The notes below the pieces were generated by a model. That model saw only the letters and a program-made list of their open reading frames with translations, searched no databases and was not told where the DNA came from. A DNA stretch of 64,000 bases from an uncultured Azospirillum sp. (GTDB lineage Bacteria > Pseudomonadota > Alphaproteobacteria > Azospirillales > Azospirillaceae). Shown here one piece after another: positions 1-10,662 of this stretch. Within the stretch, counting starts at the first letter, position 1; every line of letters starts with the position of its first letter. Position numbers and translations under genes: made by a program. The stretch lies in the NCBI RefSeq assembly GCF_946480385.1, contig NZ_CAMLJP010000020.1:1-64000 (forward strand), given 5' to 3'.

Positions 1-9
1 CCTGAGACG

Positions 10-47
10 TTGACATTCCCCACCCTCTAAGTACACTGCACAGTGTA
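10..47 (+). promoter_or_regulatory. Sigma70-like promoter with overlapping palindromic operator
   Basis: A perfect -35 TTGACA lies at 10-15. After a 16-base spacer comes TACACT at 32-37, a plausible -10. The inverted repeat TACACTG-CA-CAGTGTA at 32-47, with 7-base arms, sits on the -10. This layout is typical of TetR-type repression. It faces the aldo/keto reductase starting at 112, and the regulator gene is presumably left of the window. The elements are seen directly; the TetR assignment is inference. Confidence 0.6.
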
Positions 48-111
48 GTGTAGTTGTTGCCGCAGGCTCTTAGGGTAATCCGCCCGGCCGCGGCACGGGA
101 GGGGTAAAGCG

Positions 112-1095
112 ATGAAACAGCGCAATATCGGTGGCAATCTCGCGGTTTCCGAAATCGGGCTCGGCTGCATGGGCATGTCGGAGTTCTACGGCCCGACCGA
201 CGACGTCCAATCGCTCGCCACGCTGAAACGGGCGTTGGAGCTTGGCGTCACCCATTACGACACCGCCGACATGTACGGCAGCGGCCACAATGAAACGCTG
301 CTCGCCCGCTTCCTCGCCGGCAAGCGCGACCGCGTCACCATCGCCACCAAGTTCGGCATCGTCCGCCAGCCCGGCGAGTATGCCCGCCGGGTCGACACCA
401 GCCCCGCCTATGTGCATCAGGCCTGCGACGCCTCGCTGAAGCGGCTGGGGGTGGAGACCATCGACCTCTATTACGCGCACCGCGTGAACCCGGACATCCC
501 GGTGGAGGAGACGGTCGGCGCCATGGCCGAACTGGTCACGGCCGGCAAGGTCCGGGCGCTCGGCCTGTCGGAGGTGTCGGCCACCACCCTGCGCCGTGCC
601 CATGCCGTTCATCCCATCGCCGCGATACAGAGCGAATATTCGCTGTGGACCCGCGACGTCGAAGCGTCGGTGCTGCCGACCTGCCGCGAATTGGGCATCT
701 CGCTGGTCGCCTATGCACCGCTCGGCCGCGGTATGCTGACCGGTGCGGTCAGCAGCCCCGACCAGTTCGCCGAGAATGACTTCCGCCGCATCGCGCCGCG
801 CTTCGCCGGGGACAATTTCGATCGCAATCTGGCCCTGGTCGAGCAGGTGAAGGCGCTGGCGGCACAGAAGGGCTGCACGGCCGGACAGGTGGCGCTGGCG
901 TGGCTGCTGGCCCAGGGGCCGGAGATCCTGCCGATCCCGGGAACCAAGCGGATCAAGTATCTGGAGGAGAATGTCGGCGCCGCGGCGGTGACGCTGACCG
1001 ATGCGGAGGTGAAGGCGCTGAGCGACGCACTGCCGCCGGGCGTGGCGGCGGGGGACCGCTATACGGCGGAGGGAATGCGGGGGGTTAATGTGTGA
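112..1095 (+). CDS. Aldo/keto reductase (327 aa)
   Basis: Predicted cytosolic NADPH-dependent oxidoreductase with a TIM-barrel fold, reducing aldehydes or ketones. The start ATG at 112 follows a strong GGGAGGGG ribosome-binding site. The protein opens with [12 protein letters not shown]. The family catalytic tetrad is visible as the Asp and Tyr of [10 protein letters not shown], the Lys of ATKFGI and the His of YYAHRVN. The cofactor-binding end is marked by PIPGTKR near residue 275. Length fits the family, closest in feel to the YakC/AKR13 type. The upstream promoter-operator suggests induction by a small molecule. Substrate unknown. Confidence 0.9.
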   Translation: MKQRNIGGNLAVSEIGLGCMGMSEFYGPTDDVQSLATLKRALELGVTHYDTADMYGSGHNETLLARFLAGKRDRVTIATKFGIVRQPGEYARRVDTSPAYVHQACDASLKRLGVETIDLYYAHRVNPDIPVEETVGAMAELVTAGKVRALGLSEVSATTLRRAHAVHPIAAIQSEYSLWTRDVEASVLPTCRELGISLVAYAPLGRGMLTGAVSSPDQFAENDFRRIAPRFAGDNFDRNLALVEQVKALAAQKGCTAGQVALAWLLAQGPEILPIPGTKRIKYLEENVGAAAVTLTDAEVKALSDALPPGVAAGDRYTAEGMRGVNV

Positions 1096-1101
1096 GCGGG
1101 T

Positions 1102-1126
1102 GGGGGCCTTGCCGGCCAAGGCCCCC
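1102..1126. terminator. Hairpin between convergent genes
   Basis: Ten-base perfect arms (GGGGGCCTTG at 1102-1111 and its complement at 1117-1126) with a 5-base loop. It lies between the 3' ends of the aldo/keto reductase and the convergent methyltransferase. There is no T-tract on either side, so it is a weak or factor-assisted terminator at best. Confidence 0.4.
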
Positions 1127-1134
1127 TGCACGTC

Positions 1135-2157
1135 CTACTTCGGCGTCCCCGCCCAGACCTGGAACTGCGTGGTCTCCATCAGCATGTCGCTGTGGCCGAA
1201 GGCGGTCTTGAACAGCTTGCCGACACCGGCCGTCCGCTGGGTCACCGCCACCAGCGTGCCGCGCAGCTTCAGATACTGCTTCGTCCCCGCCACCAGGGCG
1301 TCGAGCATGCCGAAATCCTCGTCCTTGCCGCGGTGGAGCGGCGGGTTGGAGAGGATCAGGCCGAAGCGCTCGCGGGTGCCGAGACCCGCCAGCCCGTCGC
1401 TCAGCACCAGTTCGGCGTCCGGTACATTCTGGCGGGCGGCGTGCAGGGCCACCGCGTCGATGTCCAGCAAGGTCAGCGGTGCGTCCGGCTGGCGTTCGCG
1501 CACGACCCGCGCGATCACCCCGGCGCCACAGCCGAAATCCAGCACGCGGGTGCCGGCCGCCACCTCCGGCAGCACCTTCAGCAGGCATTCGGTGCCGGCA
1601 TCGAGATGGCCATGGGCGAACAGACCGGGATAGGACACGAGGTCCAGCGTCCGGTCGGGCAGTGTCAGAGTGACGGTCTGCCGCCAATCCTCCAGCCCAC
1701 CCTTGGCCGGCGCGTCGGTACGGCGGGTCAGCAGCAGCCGGGCCCGCTTCTTGATGATGAGGGTTTCCGGGTCTTCGGCGAGCCCGTCGAGATGCTTGGG
1801 CGCGCTGGTCACCCCCTCGTCGTTGCCGCCGGCGATCCACAGCGGGGCTCCGGGGGCAAGGCGGGAGGCCAGCGCGTGCAAGGCCATTTCGAATCCGGCC
1901 CAACCGCGCGGCAGGCGCAGCACGGCACCGTCGAAGGCGCCCTCCGCCGGCCAGGGTGTCGCGGCTTGCCCATTGTTGGCGAGCCGGTTCCACACCACCA
2001 CCTCGGCTCCACCGTCGCGGAGCGCCTCGGCGATGGCGCCGTCGTTGTCGAAGGCGACCAGGATCCGGCCCTGCGGCCGGATTTCGGACAGGGCTTCGGC
2101 GGCCACGGCGGCGACGGTCTGGTCGCGGTCCGTGGCCCGGTTGTCGAGACGTGCCAC
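1135..2157 (-). CDS. Class I SAM-dependent methyltransferase, RsmC/RlmG-like
   Basis: A 340-residue protein with an N-terminal half lacking clear motifs and a C-terminal Rossmann methyltransferase domain. The SAM-binding glycine loop is VLDFGCGAGVIA, followed by the acidic residue in TLLDID. The catalytic motif is SNPPLHRG, the NPPF/H type of enzymes that methylate an exocyclic amine of guanine in rRNA (RsmC, RlmG). This duplicated-domain layout is typical of RsmC, so 16S rRNA guanine-N2 methylation is the best guess. The stop is 4 bases before the smpB stop-side neighbour region begins, and the gene lies directly downstream of smpB on the same strand, so the two are probably cotranscribed with dapA. 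Confidence 0.8.
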   Translation of the reverse strand: MARLDNRATDRDQTVAAVAAEALSEIRPQGRILVAFDNDGAIAEALRDGGAEVVVWNRLANNGQAATPWPAEGAFDGAVLRLPRGWAGFEMALHALASRLAPGAPLWIAGGNDEGVTSAPKHLDGLAEDPETLIIKKRARLLLTRRTDAPAKGGLEDWRQTVTLTLPDRTLDLVSYPGLFAHGHLDAGTECLLKVLPEVAAGTRVLDFGCGAGVIARVVRERQPDAPLTLLDIDAVALHAARQNVPDAELVLSDGLAGLGTRERFGLILSNPPLHRGKDEDFGMLDALVAGTKQYLKLRGTLVAVTQRTAGVGKLFKTAFGHSDMLMETTQFQVWAGTPK

Positions 2158-2161
2158 CGGA

Positions 2162-2635
2162 TCAGCCCTTGTCGCGCATCAGCCGCGCCTTGTCGCGCTG
2201 CCAGCTGCGTTCCTTCTCGTTCTGCCGCTTGTCGTGCTTCTTCTTGCCGGTGGCAAGGCCGATCTCGACCTTGGCGATGCCGCGGTCGTTGAAATAGACC
2301 GACATCGGCACCAGTGTGACGCCCTTCTGCTTGATGCCGGCCGCGAGCTTGTCCAGCTCGCGGCGGCGGACCAGCAGCTTGCGCGGACGCTTCGGCTCGT
2401 GCTGATCGACGCGGCCGGCCTGGAGATATTCGGGGATGTACGCGTTGAACAGGTACAGCTCCCCACTCTTCAGGCCGGCATAGGCCTCGTTCACACTGGC
2501 ACGGCCGCCTCGCAGCGATTTCACCTCCGACCCGGTCAGCATGATGCCGGCCTCAAGGACGTCGTCGATGAAGAAGTCGAACCGCGCGCGGCGGTTCTGT
2601 GCCGCGAATTTTTTCGCTTCCTCGCGCGTCGCCAA
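2162..2635 (-). CDS. smpB: SsrA-binding protein SmpB
   Basis: A 157-residue RNA-binding protein that partners tmRNA in rescuing stalled ribosomes. Family hallmarks are visible: the early [10 protein letters not shown], the [10 protein letters not shown] segment that contacts tmRNA, YIPEY, the basic KRPRKLL, and a long Lys/Arg-rich C-terminal tail ([15 protein letters not shown]) that enters the decoding centre. Length is standard. It sits between dapA (upstream) and the methyltransferase (downstream) on the minus strand, with a 30-base gap to dapA. A dapA-smpB pairing is common in alphaproteobacteria. Confidence 0.97.
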   Translation of the reverse strand: MATREEAKKFAAQNRRARFDFFIDDVLEAGIMLTGSEVKSLRGGRASVNEAYAGLKSGELYLFNAYIPEYLQAGRVDQHEPKRPRKLLVRRRELDKLAAGIKQKGVTLVPMSVYFNDRGIAKVEIGLATGKKKHDKRQNEKERSWQRDKARLMRDKG

Positions 2636-2665
2636 GTCTCTCTCCTCTACGGCCCGTTCCGTCGC

Positions 2666-3541
2666 TTAGGACAACAGGCCGGCTTTGGTCATGGCTCCAC
2701 GCACGGCGGCACGGGCGGTCTCCGTCGCCGGAACCAGCGGCAGGCGCACCTCGTCGCTGCCGAGGCCGAGCAGGCTCGCGGCGAACTTCACCGGGGCCGG
2801 GCTGGTCTCGACGAACATCGAGTCGTGCAGCGGCGACAGCACGTCGCGCAGGCGGAAGGCTTCCTTCAGGTCGCCCTTCGCCCAGGCGGTCTGCATGGCG
2901 GAGCACAGCGCTGGCGCCACGTTGGCGGTGACGGAGATGCAGCCCACGCCGCCCTGCGCGTTGAAGGCCAGCGCCGTGGCGTCCTCGCCCGACAGCTGGA
3001 TGAAGTCGGGACCGACCTCCTGCAGCAGGCGGGACGGGCGGGACAGGTCGGCGGTCGCGTCCTTCACGCCGACGATGTTGGGCAGCTTTGCAAGCCGTGC
3101 CATCGTCGCCACAGACATATCCACGACACTGCGGCCGGGAATGTTGTAAATGAAGATCGGCAAATCCGCCGCGTCATGGATCGCCTTGAAATGCTGGTAC
3201 AGACCCTCTTGAGACGGCTTGTTGTAGTAGGGCGTGACCACGAGCGCCGCCTGCGCGCCTGCCTGCTTGGCATGGCGGGTCAGGGCAATGGCTTCGTCGG
3301 TCGAGTTGGAGCCGGAACCGGCCATCACCGGCACCTTGCCGCCGGCCGCCTCAATGCACAGCTCCACGACGCGGTTGTGTTCCTCGTGGGACAGGGTCGG
3401 CGATTCGCCGGTGGTGCCGCAGGGCACCAGACCGTGGGTGCCCTGGGCGACCTGCCACTCCACGAAGGACTGGAAGGCCTTCTCGTCCACTTTCCCGCCC
3501 TTGAACGGAGTCAGAAGGGCGACGATGGAACCGTGGAACAT
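2666..3541 (-). CDS. dapA: 4-hydroxy-tetrahydrodipicolinate synthase
   Basis: Condenses pyruvate with aspartate semialdehyde, the first committed step to diaminopimelate and lysine. The 291-residue TIM barrel shows GTTGESPTL, which binds the pyruvate-derived intermediate. The catalytic Tyr is in IFIYNIPGR and the Schiff-base Lys in IVGVKDA. The start ATG at 3541 follows an AGGAGGC-type site on the minus strand. It is divergent from the lytic transglycosylase, with about 36 bases between the starts, and leads a likely dapA-smpB-methyltransferase operon. Confidence 0.97.
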   Translation of the reverse strand: MFHGSIVALLTPFKGGKVDEKAFQSFVEWQVAQGTHGLVPCGTTGESPTLSHEEHNRVVELCIEAAGGKVPVMAGSGSNSTDEAIALTRHAKQAGAQAALVVTPYYNKPSQEGLYQHFKAIHDAADLPIFIYNIPGRSVVDMSVATMARLAKLPNIVGVKDATADLSRPSRLLQEVGPDFIQLSGEDATALAFNAQGGVGCISVTANVAPALCSAMQTAWAKGDLKEAFRLRDVLSPLHDSMFVETSPAPVKFAASLLGLGSDEVRLPLVPATETARAAVRGAMTKAGLLS

Positions 3542-3577
3542 GGCTGCCTCCTCAGTCGGCTTAGCTGGAAAAAAGAG

Positions 3578-5563
3578 TTGCGCACATTATCCCTCCCCGC
3601 TGCCATCGGCAAGAGCGCCCGGATCTCTGTTTTCGCGGGTCTCCTCACCCTTTTCGCGGCGCTTCCCGGCGCCCTCCCCGCCGCGGCGCTGAGCCCGCAG
3701 GACATCGCCATCTACCGCGAGGCTTTCAAGCTCGCCGATGACGAACGGCTGGCCGAAGCATTGGCCGCGGCGTCCCGTGCGCAGGATCCGTTACCGGCGA
3801 AGGTTCTGCGCTGGATCGCGCTGGCCAATCCCGGTGGCGGCAGCTTCAGCGACATCACCGCCTTCATCCGGGACAATCCGGACTGGCCGAACATGGCGGC
3901 GCTGCGCCGGCAGGCGGAAATGGCGATGCCCGACATCCCGCCGGCGGAGGTGGTGGAGTGGTTCCGCCAAAGCCCGCCGCTGACCAACGACGGCTTCGTC
4001 CGCTATGCCGACGCGCTGATCGCGACCGGCAGCGTTGAACGGGCGACCACCCTGATCCGCAAGCAGTGGGCCGACGCCACCTTCACCGCCGACGAGGAGG
4101 CGACCTTCCTCGCCCACTACACCCCTTATCTGCGCCAGCAGGACCACAAGGCGCGCATCGACCGGCTGCTGTGGGCGCGGCAGGAGGCGCCGGTGCGCCG
4201 GATGCTGCCTTTCTTCGACGAGGCCTATGACACGCTGATCGAAGCGCGCATCGCGCTGGACGGCGATCGCGCGGGGGCCGACGCGGTCTTGGCGCGCGTC
4301 CCGCCCAGCCTGCTGACCGATCCGGGTCTGATGTTCGACCGCGCCCGCTACCTGCGGCGCAAGGGCGACGATGCCGGCGCGCTGGAGATCATCGCCCAGG
4401 CCGGCGCCGACATGGGCCGCCCGCAGTCCTGGTGGTCGGAGCGCCATCTGCTGGCCCGCCGGGCGATGGAGCGGGGCGACTACAACCTCGCCTACCGTCT
4501 GGTCAGCGCCAACGGCATGAGCGACGGCAGCGCCTTCGCCGATGCGGAGTTCCTGTCAGGATTCCTGGCCCTGCGCTTCCTCGATAAGCCGTCTGAGGCC
4601 TTCGCCCATTTCCACAAGCTGTATCGCTCGGTCAGCGCGCCAATCAGCAAGGCGCGCGGCGCCTACTGGTGCGGTCGCGCGGCGGAGGCGTTGGGCCAGA
4701 CCGGCCCGGCGCGGGAGTGGTATGCCAAGGCCGCGACCTACCCCACCACCTTCTATGGTCAGCTGGCCTTCCGCCATGTCTCCGGCGGCGCCGTCACCCT
4801 GCCCACCCCGCCGGCGGTCTCCAGTGCCGAGACTGCCGCTTTCAACAAGCGCGAGGTGGTGCGCGTCGCCCGGCTGCTGTCGGAAATCGGTGGGAACGCC
4901 GCCGATCAGGTGACCGGTTTCGTCCGCCGCATCAGCCTGGATGCCAAGACGCCGGCCGATTACGTGCTGGCCGCGAAGCTGGCGAGCGAAGTCGGCCGCC
5001 GCGACCTGGCCGTCGCCGCCGCGAAGGATGCCGCCCAGAACGACGTGTTCCTCGTCGAAGCCGGCTATCCGATGATCGACGCCCGTCCGTCGGCGCCGGA
5101 ACTGGCGCTGGTCCATGGCATCATCCGGCAGGAAAGCACCTTCAACCCCACCATCGTGTCGTCCGCCGGTGCGCGCGGGCTGATGCAGCTGATGCCGACG
5201 ACGGCGCAACTGGTGGCGGGAAAGCTGGGGCTGAAGCACACGAATGCGCGGCTGACGTCGGACCCCGGCTACAACGTCACGCTGGGCTCTGCCTATCTGG
5301 CCGAGCTGATCGACCGCTTCAACGGCTCCTGGGTGCTGGCGATCGCCGGCTACAACGCCGGTCCGAACCGTGTGCGCCAGTGGCTGCAGACCTATGGCGA
5401 TCCGCGCACGGAAGCCATCGACGTGGTCGACTGGATCGAGCTGATCCCGATCTCCGAGACCCGCAACTATGTCCAGCGTGTGCTGGAGGCGGTCCAGGTT
5501 TATCGCGCCCGCCTGAACGGCGACCGGGCGGAACCGAACCTGGACAAGGATCTCCGGCGGTAA
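3578..5563 (+). CDS. Slt-type soluble lytic murein transglycosylase
   Basis: Cleaves peptidoglycan glycan strands to give 1,6-anhydromuropeptides in the periplasm. I place the start at TTG 3578, after GGAAAAAAGAG. This gives a 661-residue precursor with a signal peptide (hydrophobic run [19 protein letters not shown], then AAA). The frame stays open far upstream, but that stretch is only antisense to dapA and its neighbours. The long middle is the helical Slt70-like U domain. The C-terminal SLT domain has the catalytic Glu in [11 protein letters not shown], then [13 protein letters not shown] and the [10 protein letters not shown] motif. A 25-base hairpin follows the stop. Confidence 0.9.
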   Translation: MRTLSLPAAIGKSARISVFAGLLTLFAALPGALPAAALSPQDIAIYREAFKLADDERLAEALAAASRAQDPLPAKVLRWIALANPGGGSFSDITAFIRDNPDWPNMAALRRQAEMAMPDIPPAEVVEWFRQSPPLTNDGFVRYADALIATGSVERATTLIRKQWADATFTADEEATFLAHYTPYLRQQDHKARIDRLLWARQEAPVRRMLPFFDEAYDTLIEARIALDGDRAGADAVLARVPPSLLTDPGLMFDRARYLRRKGDDAGALEIIAQAGADMGRPQSWWSERHLLARRAMERGDYNLAYRLVSANGMSDGSAFADAEFLSGFLALRFLDKPSEAFAHFHKLYRSVSAPISKARGAYWCGRAAEALGQTGPAREWYAKAATYPTTFYGQLAFRHVSGGAVTLPTPPAVSSAETAAFNKREVVRVARLLSEIGGNAADQVTGFVRRISLDAKTPADYVLAAKLASEVGRRDLAVAAAKDAAQNDVFLVEAGYPMIDARPSAPELALVHGIIRQESTFNPTIVSSAGARGLMQLMPTTAQLVAGKLGLKHTNARLTSDPGYNVTLGSAYLAELIDRFNGSWVLAIAGYNAGPNRVRQWLQTYGDPRTEAIDVVDWIELIPISETRNYVQRVLEAVQVYRARLNGDRAEPNLDKDLRR

Positions 5564-5572
5564 CAAGGATGG

Positions 5573-5597
5573 GAGAGATCGGCCTCGCCGATCTCTC
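5573..5597. terminator. Hairpin downstream of the lytic transglycosylase
   Basis: Perfect 10-base arms GAGAGATCGG and CCGATCTCTC with a 5-base loop, 9 bases after the transglycosylase stop. No T-tract follows on the plus strand. Position suggests a terminator or mRNA 3'-end stabiliser. Confidence 0.4.
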
Positions 5598-5629
5598 GCG
5601 TTCCCGTCAGCTGCGTTCCCCTCAGCCAA

Positions 5630-5818
5630 TCACGCGGTCGTCGGATTCGGCATGCCCGGCATCGGCTCGTCGGCCGGCGGGGGGACTTCCGGCAGGATGC
5701 CGGGGTTGTCCGGCACCGGGTAGGGATCGGGAGTCGTCGGTCGGTCGGGTTGCGGCGGATTCGGATTGGACGGCGGCGGGATCTCGCCGGGGGTGGACGG
5801 CTTCTGCGGATCGCTCAT
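5630..5818 (-). CDS. Small proline-rich hypothetical protein (62 aa)
   Basis: Unrecognised. The ATG at 5818 follows AGGAGTTGCCGC, a good ribosome-binding site. The product is very rich in Pro (about one residue in three), with Asp, Asn and few hydrophobic residues, so it is probably disordered and cytosolic. It has no signal peptide and no cysteine. It lies downstream of, and co-oriented with, the entericidin-like gene, 39 bases away. Translation is supported mainly by the start context; function unknown. Confidence 0.5.
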   Translation of the reverse strand: MSDPQKPSTPGEIPPPSNPNPPQPDRPTTPDPYPVPDNPGILPEVPPPADEPMPGMPNPTTA

Positions 5819-5857
5819 GCGGCAACTCCTGGAAGGTTACGGTCCTTGGATAACGTC

Positions 5858-6043
5858 TCAGTCGACGGTCCGTTCAATCGCCCGGCCGCCGGCCCGGAGG
5901 TCCTGCCCGGCCCCCTCGACCGTGTTGCAGCCGGTCAGCATGGCGGCGAGCGCCATCAGGAAGGTGAGGATCACCGCCTCGCGCGCAGGGAACGGGATGG
6001 CGCGGGCGGTGGCGCGCTGCCTGCGGTTCTTGGCGTGCTGCAT
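5858..6043 (-). CDS. Entericidin-like small lipoprotein (61 aa)
   Basis: Predicted small lipoprotein of the entericidin A/B type. The ATG at 6043 follows GGAGAGACACC. The chain has a basic N-terminus, a hydrophobic stretch (VILTFLMALAAMLTG) and a lipobox ending in Cys39. After the Cys comes NTVEGAGQDLRAGGRAIE, the characteristic entericidin tail of a short amphipathic helix. Family members are membrane-active and linked to stress or stationary phase; here the role is inferred from similarity only. It is divergent from the MATE gene across a 294-base region in which I saw no convincing operator. Confidence 0.75.
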   Translation of the reverse strand: MQHAKNRRQRATARAIPFPAREAVILTFLMALAAMLTGCNTVEGAGQDLRAGGRAIERTVD

Positions 6044-6337
6044 GGTGTCTCTCCGGTCTGGGGTGAGGGGACTGGGGTTGAAGGAAATGAGCGATGGCCT
6101 GGGTGTCGTTCGTCTCTGCTTTTGACAACGGGGCTGCGGCGGCTTGGTTCCGCACCCGACCCCGCCGCCATGCAGAGAATGCAACGGTCCTTTCGGGGCG
6201 CCTGAAATCCTTGACGCAGTACACCTACCGGGCAAGATGACCGGCTTTTGCGCAGTCTGCCCGCTTTCCGGCCAAGCCTTACGGTCCGGCGGCGCGGCAC
6301 GGGCCGCCGTCATCCCTCCGTCGCCACAGGTCCAGTC

Positions 6338-7696
6338 ATGAGCACCGCCACCCTGCCCGCCCCCGAGCCGTTGCGTGCGCGTCTCGCCGCTCACATCGGC
6401 GAGCTGCTGCGGCTGGCGGCGCCGGTCATCGTCTCCCGCGCCGGGCTGATGGTGATGATGGCGGTCGACACCGCAATCGTCGGCCGCTTCTCGGCGCAGG
6501 AACTGGCCTATTACGGGCTGGCCCACCTGCCGGGCAACATCATGGTCGGAACCGGCGTCGGGCTGCTGATGGGAACGGTGATGATCACCGCCCACGCTTT
6601 CGGCGCCGGCAGCGACGTGGAGTGCGGCCGGACATGGCGGCGGTCGGTCCCCTATGCCTTGCTGCTTGGCGTGCTGTTCGCGCTGATCTCGCTGCTCGGC
6701 GATCCGCTGTTCCAGGCCGGCGGCCAGACTCCAGAGATGGCGGCGGGCGGCGCCCATGTCCTGGCGGTGCTGGGCCTCGGTGCGCCGGGCATGATGCTCT
6801 ACATCACCACCGGCTTCTTCCTGGAGGGCATCAAGCGTCCGCTGCCGGGCATGATCGCCATGGTGATCGGCAACCTCGTCAATGCCGCGCTCGCCTGGGC
6901 GCTGGTGTGGGGCCATGTCGGGCTGGAGCCGCTGGGCGCCGTCGGCTCCGCCTGGGCCACCAGCATCGTGCGCTGGTCCATGGGGCTGGGGCTGGTCGCC
7001 TATGTCTGGTGGATGCACGACCATGAGCGCTGGCAGGTCCGCCTGCCGGTGTCCGGCTGGTGGAGCGGCGCGGCGCGCCAGCGCCACCTCGGCTATGCCG
7101 CCGGGCTCAGCATCGGGGTGGAGAGCGGCGCCTTCGCGGCGCTCGGCCTGTTCGCCGGCATGATCTCGCCGCTGGCGCTGGGTGCCTACACGGTCGGACT
7201 GAACCTGACCGCCCTGCCCTTCATGGCGGCGGTCGGGCTGGCCTCTGCCACGGCGGTGCGGGTGGGGGTGGCCTATGGCCGCGGCGACCGCAGCGACATG
7301 GCGTTGGCCGGCTGGACCGGCCTCGGCGTCACCAGCGCCATCCTGGCCTGTGTCGGCGTGCTCTATCGCAGCCTGCCCGACGCCCTGGGCGCCATCTATA
7401 CCAACAACCCGGAACTGCTGGAGGCGGTGGCGCCGCTGATCGCCTTCGCTGCCTGGATCCTGATTGCCGACGGCGGCCAGACGGTGATGGCGAACGCGCT
7501 GCGCGGCCGGCATGACGCCTGGGTACCGACCGCATTGCACTTCTTCTCGTACGCGGTGGTGATGATCCCGGTGTCGGCCTTCCTGGTCTTCGGCCTCGGC
7601 CACGGCGCCCACGGGCTGTTCGAGGGAATTCTCATCGCCAGTCTGGTGTCGGTCACCATCCTCTCCCTGCGATTCGCACATCTCAGCCGGCGTTGA
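6338..7696 (+). CDS. MATE family multidrug exporter
   Basis: An inner-membrane antiporter coupling Na+ or H+ entry to export of cationic drugs or metabolites. I chose the ATG at 6338 (452 residues, the family's normal length) over an in-frame upstream start at 6248, because the extra residues look like non-coding translation. Twelve hydrophobic segments are expected and the run of long hydrophobic stretches is obvious. The family's N-terminal pattern is present as LRLAAPVIVSRAGLMVMM, followed by VDTAIVGRFS. The substrate cannot be told from sequence. Monocistronic. Confidence 0.9.
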   Translation: MSTATLPAPEPLRARLAAHIGELLRLAAPVIVSRAGLMVMMAVDTAIVGRFSAQELAYYGLAHLPGNIMVGTGVGLLMGTVMITAHAFGAGSDVECGRTWRRSVPYALLLGVLFALISLLGDPLFQAGGQTPEMAAGGAHVLAVLGLGAPGMMLYITTGFFLEGIKRPLPGMIAMVIGNLVNAALAWALVWGHVGLEPLGAVGSAWATSIVRWSMGLGLVAYVWWMHDHERWQVRLPVSGWWSGAARQRHLGYAAGLSIGVESGAFAALGLFAGMISPLALGAYTVGLNLTALPFMAAVGLASATAVRVGVAYGRGDRSDMALAGWTGLGVTSAILACVGVLYRSLPDALGAIYTNNPELLEAVAPLIAFAAWILIADGGQTVMANALRGRHDAWVPTALHFFSYAVVMIPVSAFLVFGLGHGAHGLFEGILIASLVSVTILSLRFAHLSRR

Positions 7697-7846
7697 ACCG
7701 GCATCTGTGGGGGCATGGGCGGGGGTTTTCGGCCCCGAATCATTGTGTGCAATTGCGAGAGTTGCTATATTTCTCGGGCAAAACCTTCGGCCCGCAAGGC
7801 CAGTGACTGCCGCGGATTCCTAAGCGGCGGCGCATTCGAAGAATGA

Positions 7847-10639
7847 GTGTCCTGCTTGAGCAATACGCCCCTTCCTCCCGCCTCCGACATCGCGCCGATC
7901 AACATCGAAGACGAGATGCGGAAATCGTATCTCGACTACGCGATGAGCGTGATCGTGAGCCGTGCCCTGCCCGACGTCCGCGACGGGCTGAAGCCGGTGC
8001 ACCGGCGCATCCTCTACGCGATGAAGGAGGGCGGGTACGACTCGACCAAGCCCTATAAGAAGTCGGCGCGCATCGTCGGCGACGTGATGGGTAAATACCA
8101 CCCGCACGGCGACAGCGCGATCTACGACGCCATGGTCCGCATGGCGCAGGACTTCTCCATGCGCCTGCCGCTGATCGACGGCCAGGGCAATTTCGGTTCG
8201 ATGGACGGCGACCCGCCCGCGGCCATGCGCTACACCGAGGCGCGTCTGGCCAAGGCGGCGGAAGCGCTGCTGGACGACATCGACAAGGACACCATCGACT
8301 TCCAGGCCAGCTACGACGATTCGGGCCGCGAGCCCACTGTCGTCCCGGCCCGCTTCCCCAACCTGCTGGTGAACGGCGCCGGCGGCATCGCCGTCGGCAT
8401 GGCGACCAACATCCCGACCCACAATCTGGGCGAGGTGATCGACGCCTGCTGCGCCTACATCGACAATCCGGACGTCACACTCGACGAACTGATGGAACAT
8501 GTGCCCGGCCCCGATTTCCCGACGGGCGGCCTGATCCTCGGCCGGTCGGGCAGCCGGGCGGCGCTGCAGACCGGGCGCGGCTCGGTCATCCTGCGCGCCA
8601 AGACCCATTTCGAGGAGGTGCGCAAGGACCGCACCGCCATCGTCGCGACCGAGATCCCGTATCAGGTCAACAAGGCCAAGCTGATGGAACGCATCGGCGA
8701 GGTCGTGAACGACAAGATCATCGAGGGCATCTCCGACCTGCGCGACGAATCCGACCGCGACGGCGTGCGCGTGGTGATCGAGCTGAAGCGCGACGCGGTT
8801 CCCGACGTCGTGCTGGCGCAGCTGTTCCGCCACACCCAGCTCCAGACCTCCTTCGGCGTCAACATGCTGGCGCTGAACGGCGGCCGTCCGGAGCTGATGA
8901 ATCTGCTGCAGATCATCACCGCCTTCATCCGTTTCCGCGAACAGGTCATTACCCGCCGGACAGAGTTCCTGCTGGGCAAGGCCCGCGAGCGGGCACACAC
9001 CTTGGTCGGTCTGGCGGTCGCCGTCGCCAACCTTGATGCGATGATCCAGCTGATCCGCAGCGCCCCCGACCCCGTCTGGGCGCGCGAGGAGATCATGAAC
9101 CGCGAATGGCCGGTTCACGACGTCGGCCCGCTGATCGAGCTGATCGACGAGCCGGGCCGCGGCGTCAGCGAACAGGGCACCTACCGCCTGTCGGAAGTCC
9201 AGGCCCGCGCCATCCTCGACCTGCGCCTGCACCGCCTGACCGGGCTGGAGCGCGACAAGATCGGCGCCGAGCTGACCGACGTCACCGACCAGATCGCCGA
9301 CTTCCTCGCCACCCTCGCCAACCGGCCGAAGCTGATGGGGATCCTGCGCGACGAGCTGGTGGAGATGAAGGAGCGGTTCGGCAACCCGCGCCGCACCGAA
9401 ATCCAGGATCTGGAGTTCGAGGCCGACATCGAGGACCTGATCCAGCGCGAGGACATGGTCGTCACCGTCAGCCAGTCCGGCTATGTGAAGCGGGTGCCGC
9501 TGTCGACCTACCGCGCGCAGAAGCGCGGCGGCAAGGGCCGCGCCGGCATGTCGATGAAGGCGGAGGATGCGGTCAGCGACCTGTTCGTCGCCAACACCCA
9601 CACGCCGCTGCTGCTCTTCTCGAACCGCGGCATGGTCTACAAGCTGAAGGTCTACCGCCTACCGCTGGGCAACCCGCAGGCTCGCGGCAAGGCCTTCGTC
9701 AACCTGCTGCCGCTGATCGACGGGGAGACCATCACCACCGTCCTGCCGTTGCCGGAGGACGAGGCCGCCTGGGCGGATCTGCACGTCGTCTTCGCCACGT
9801 CGAAGGGCAACGTGCGCCGCAACCGCATGTCCGATTTCGCCAACATCCGCTCCAACGGCCTGATCGCCATGAAGCTGGAGGAGGAAGGCGAGCGTCTGAT
9901 CGGCGTCCACACCTGCTCCGAGACCCACGACGTCCTGCTGGCGACCCGCGGCGGCAAGTGCATCCGCTTCCCGGTCGACGACGTGCGCGTCTTCGCCGGC
10001 CGTACCTCCACCGGCGTGCGCGGCATCAGGCTGGCCGATGGGGACGAGGTGGTGTCGCTGTCGATCCTGACCCATGTCGACGCCACGCCGGAGGAACGCG
10101 CCGCCTTCTTCAAGATGAAGCGCGACGAAGGCATGGAGATGGAGGGCGAGGCCGCGCCGGAGGCCGATGAGGTGCCGACGGACAGCGTCACCCTGTCGCA
10201 GGAGCGATACGAAGAACTGAAACAAAAGGAACAGTATATTCTCACCGTCTCCGACCGCGGCTATGGCAAGCGCAGCTCGTCCTACGAGTATCGCACCGCC
10301 GGTCGCGGGGGCCAGGGCATCTGGAACATGGAGATGGGCGAGCGCAACGGCTCCATCGTCGCCGCCTTCCCCGTCGAATCGAACCATCAGGTGATGATGG
10401 TCACCAACGGCGGTCAAGTGATCCGCATGCCGCTGCACGATGTGCGGGTGGCTGGCCGCAAGACGCTGGGCGTCACGCTGTTCCGCGTGGGGGCGGAGGA
10501 GCGTGTGGTGTCCGTCGCCACGATCGCCGAGGAAGAAGGCGAGAACGGCGTGGATTCGGGCGTTGAGACTGGCGATGACGCCAACGGTTCGGTCGAGCCC
10601 ACCGGTGATGCCGGCGGCACCGCCGCGCCGAACGAATAA
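7847..10639 (+). CDS. gyrA: DNA gyrase subunit A
   Basis: Breakage-reunion subunit of gyrase, which introduces negative supercoils. It is 930 residues from GTG 7847; TTG 7856 (giving [11 protein letters not shown]) is an equally likely start. The active-site Tyr129 is in [10 protein letters not shown]. The quinolone-resistance region reads [10 protein letters not shown], with Ser90 and Asp94 (E. coli 83 and 87) both in the drug-sensitive state. The C-terminal domain begins near the gyrase-specific GyrA box QKRGGKG, which separates it from ParC. The last 40 residues are acidic and low-complexity. coaD follows 23 bases later and may be cotranscribed. Confidence 0.98.
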   Translation: MSCLSNTPLPPASDIAPINIEDEMRKSYLDYAMSVIVSRALPDVRDGLKPVHRRILYAMKEGGYDSTKPYKKSARIVGDVMGKYHPHGDSAIYDAMVRMAQDFSMRLPLIDGQGNFGSMDGDPPAAMRYTEARLAKAAEALLDDIDKDTIDFQASYDDSGREPTVVPARFPNLLVNGAGGIAVGMATNIPTHNLGEVIDACCAYIDNPDVTLDELMEHVPGPDFPTGGLILGRSGSRAALQTGRGSVILRAKTHFEEVRKDRTAIVATEIPYQVNKAKLMERIGEVVNDKIIEGISDLRDESDRDGVRVVIELKRDAVPDVVLAQLFRHTQLQTSFGVNMLALNGGRPELMNLLQIITAFIRFREQVITRRTEFLLGKARERAHTLVGLAVAVANLDAMIQLIRSAPDPVWAREEIMNREWPVHDVGPLIELIDEPGRGVSEQGTYRLSEVQARAILDLRLHRLTGLERDKIGAELTDVTDQIADFLATLANRPKLMGILRDELVEMKERFGNPRRTEIQDLEFEADIEDLIQREDMVVTVSQSGYVKRVPLSTYRAQKRGGKGRAGMSMKAEDAVSDLFVANTHTPLLLFSNRGMVYKLKVYRLPLGNPQARGKAFVNLLPLIDGETITTVLPLPEDEAAWADLHVVFATSKGNVRRNRMSDFANIRSNGLIAMKLEEEGERLIGVHTCSETHDVLLATRGGKCIRFPVDDVRVFAGRTSTGVRGIRLADGDEVVSLSILTHVDATPEERAAFFKMKRDEGMEMEGEAAPEADEVPTDSVTLSQERYEELKQKEQYILTVSDRGYGKRSSSYEYRTAGRGGQGIWNMEMGERNGSIVAAFPVESNHQVMMVTNGGQVIRMPLHDVRVAGRKTLGVTLFRVGAEERVVSVATIAEEEGENGVDSGVETGDDANGSVEPTGDAGGTAAPNE

Positions 10640-10662
10640 CGGACGGGCCTAAAGGGGAACCC

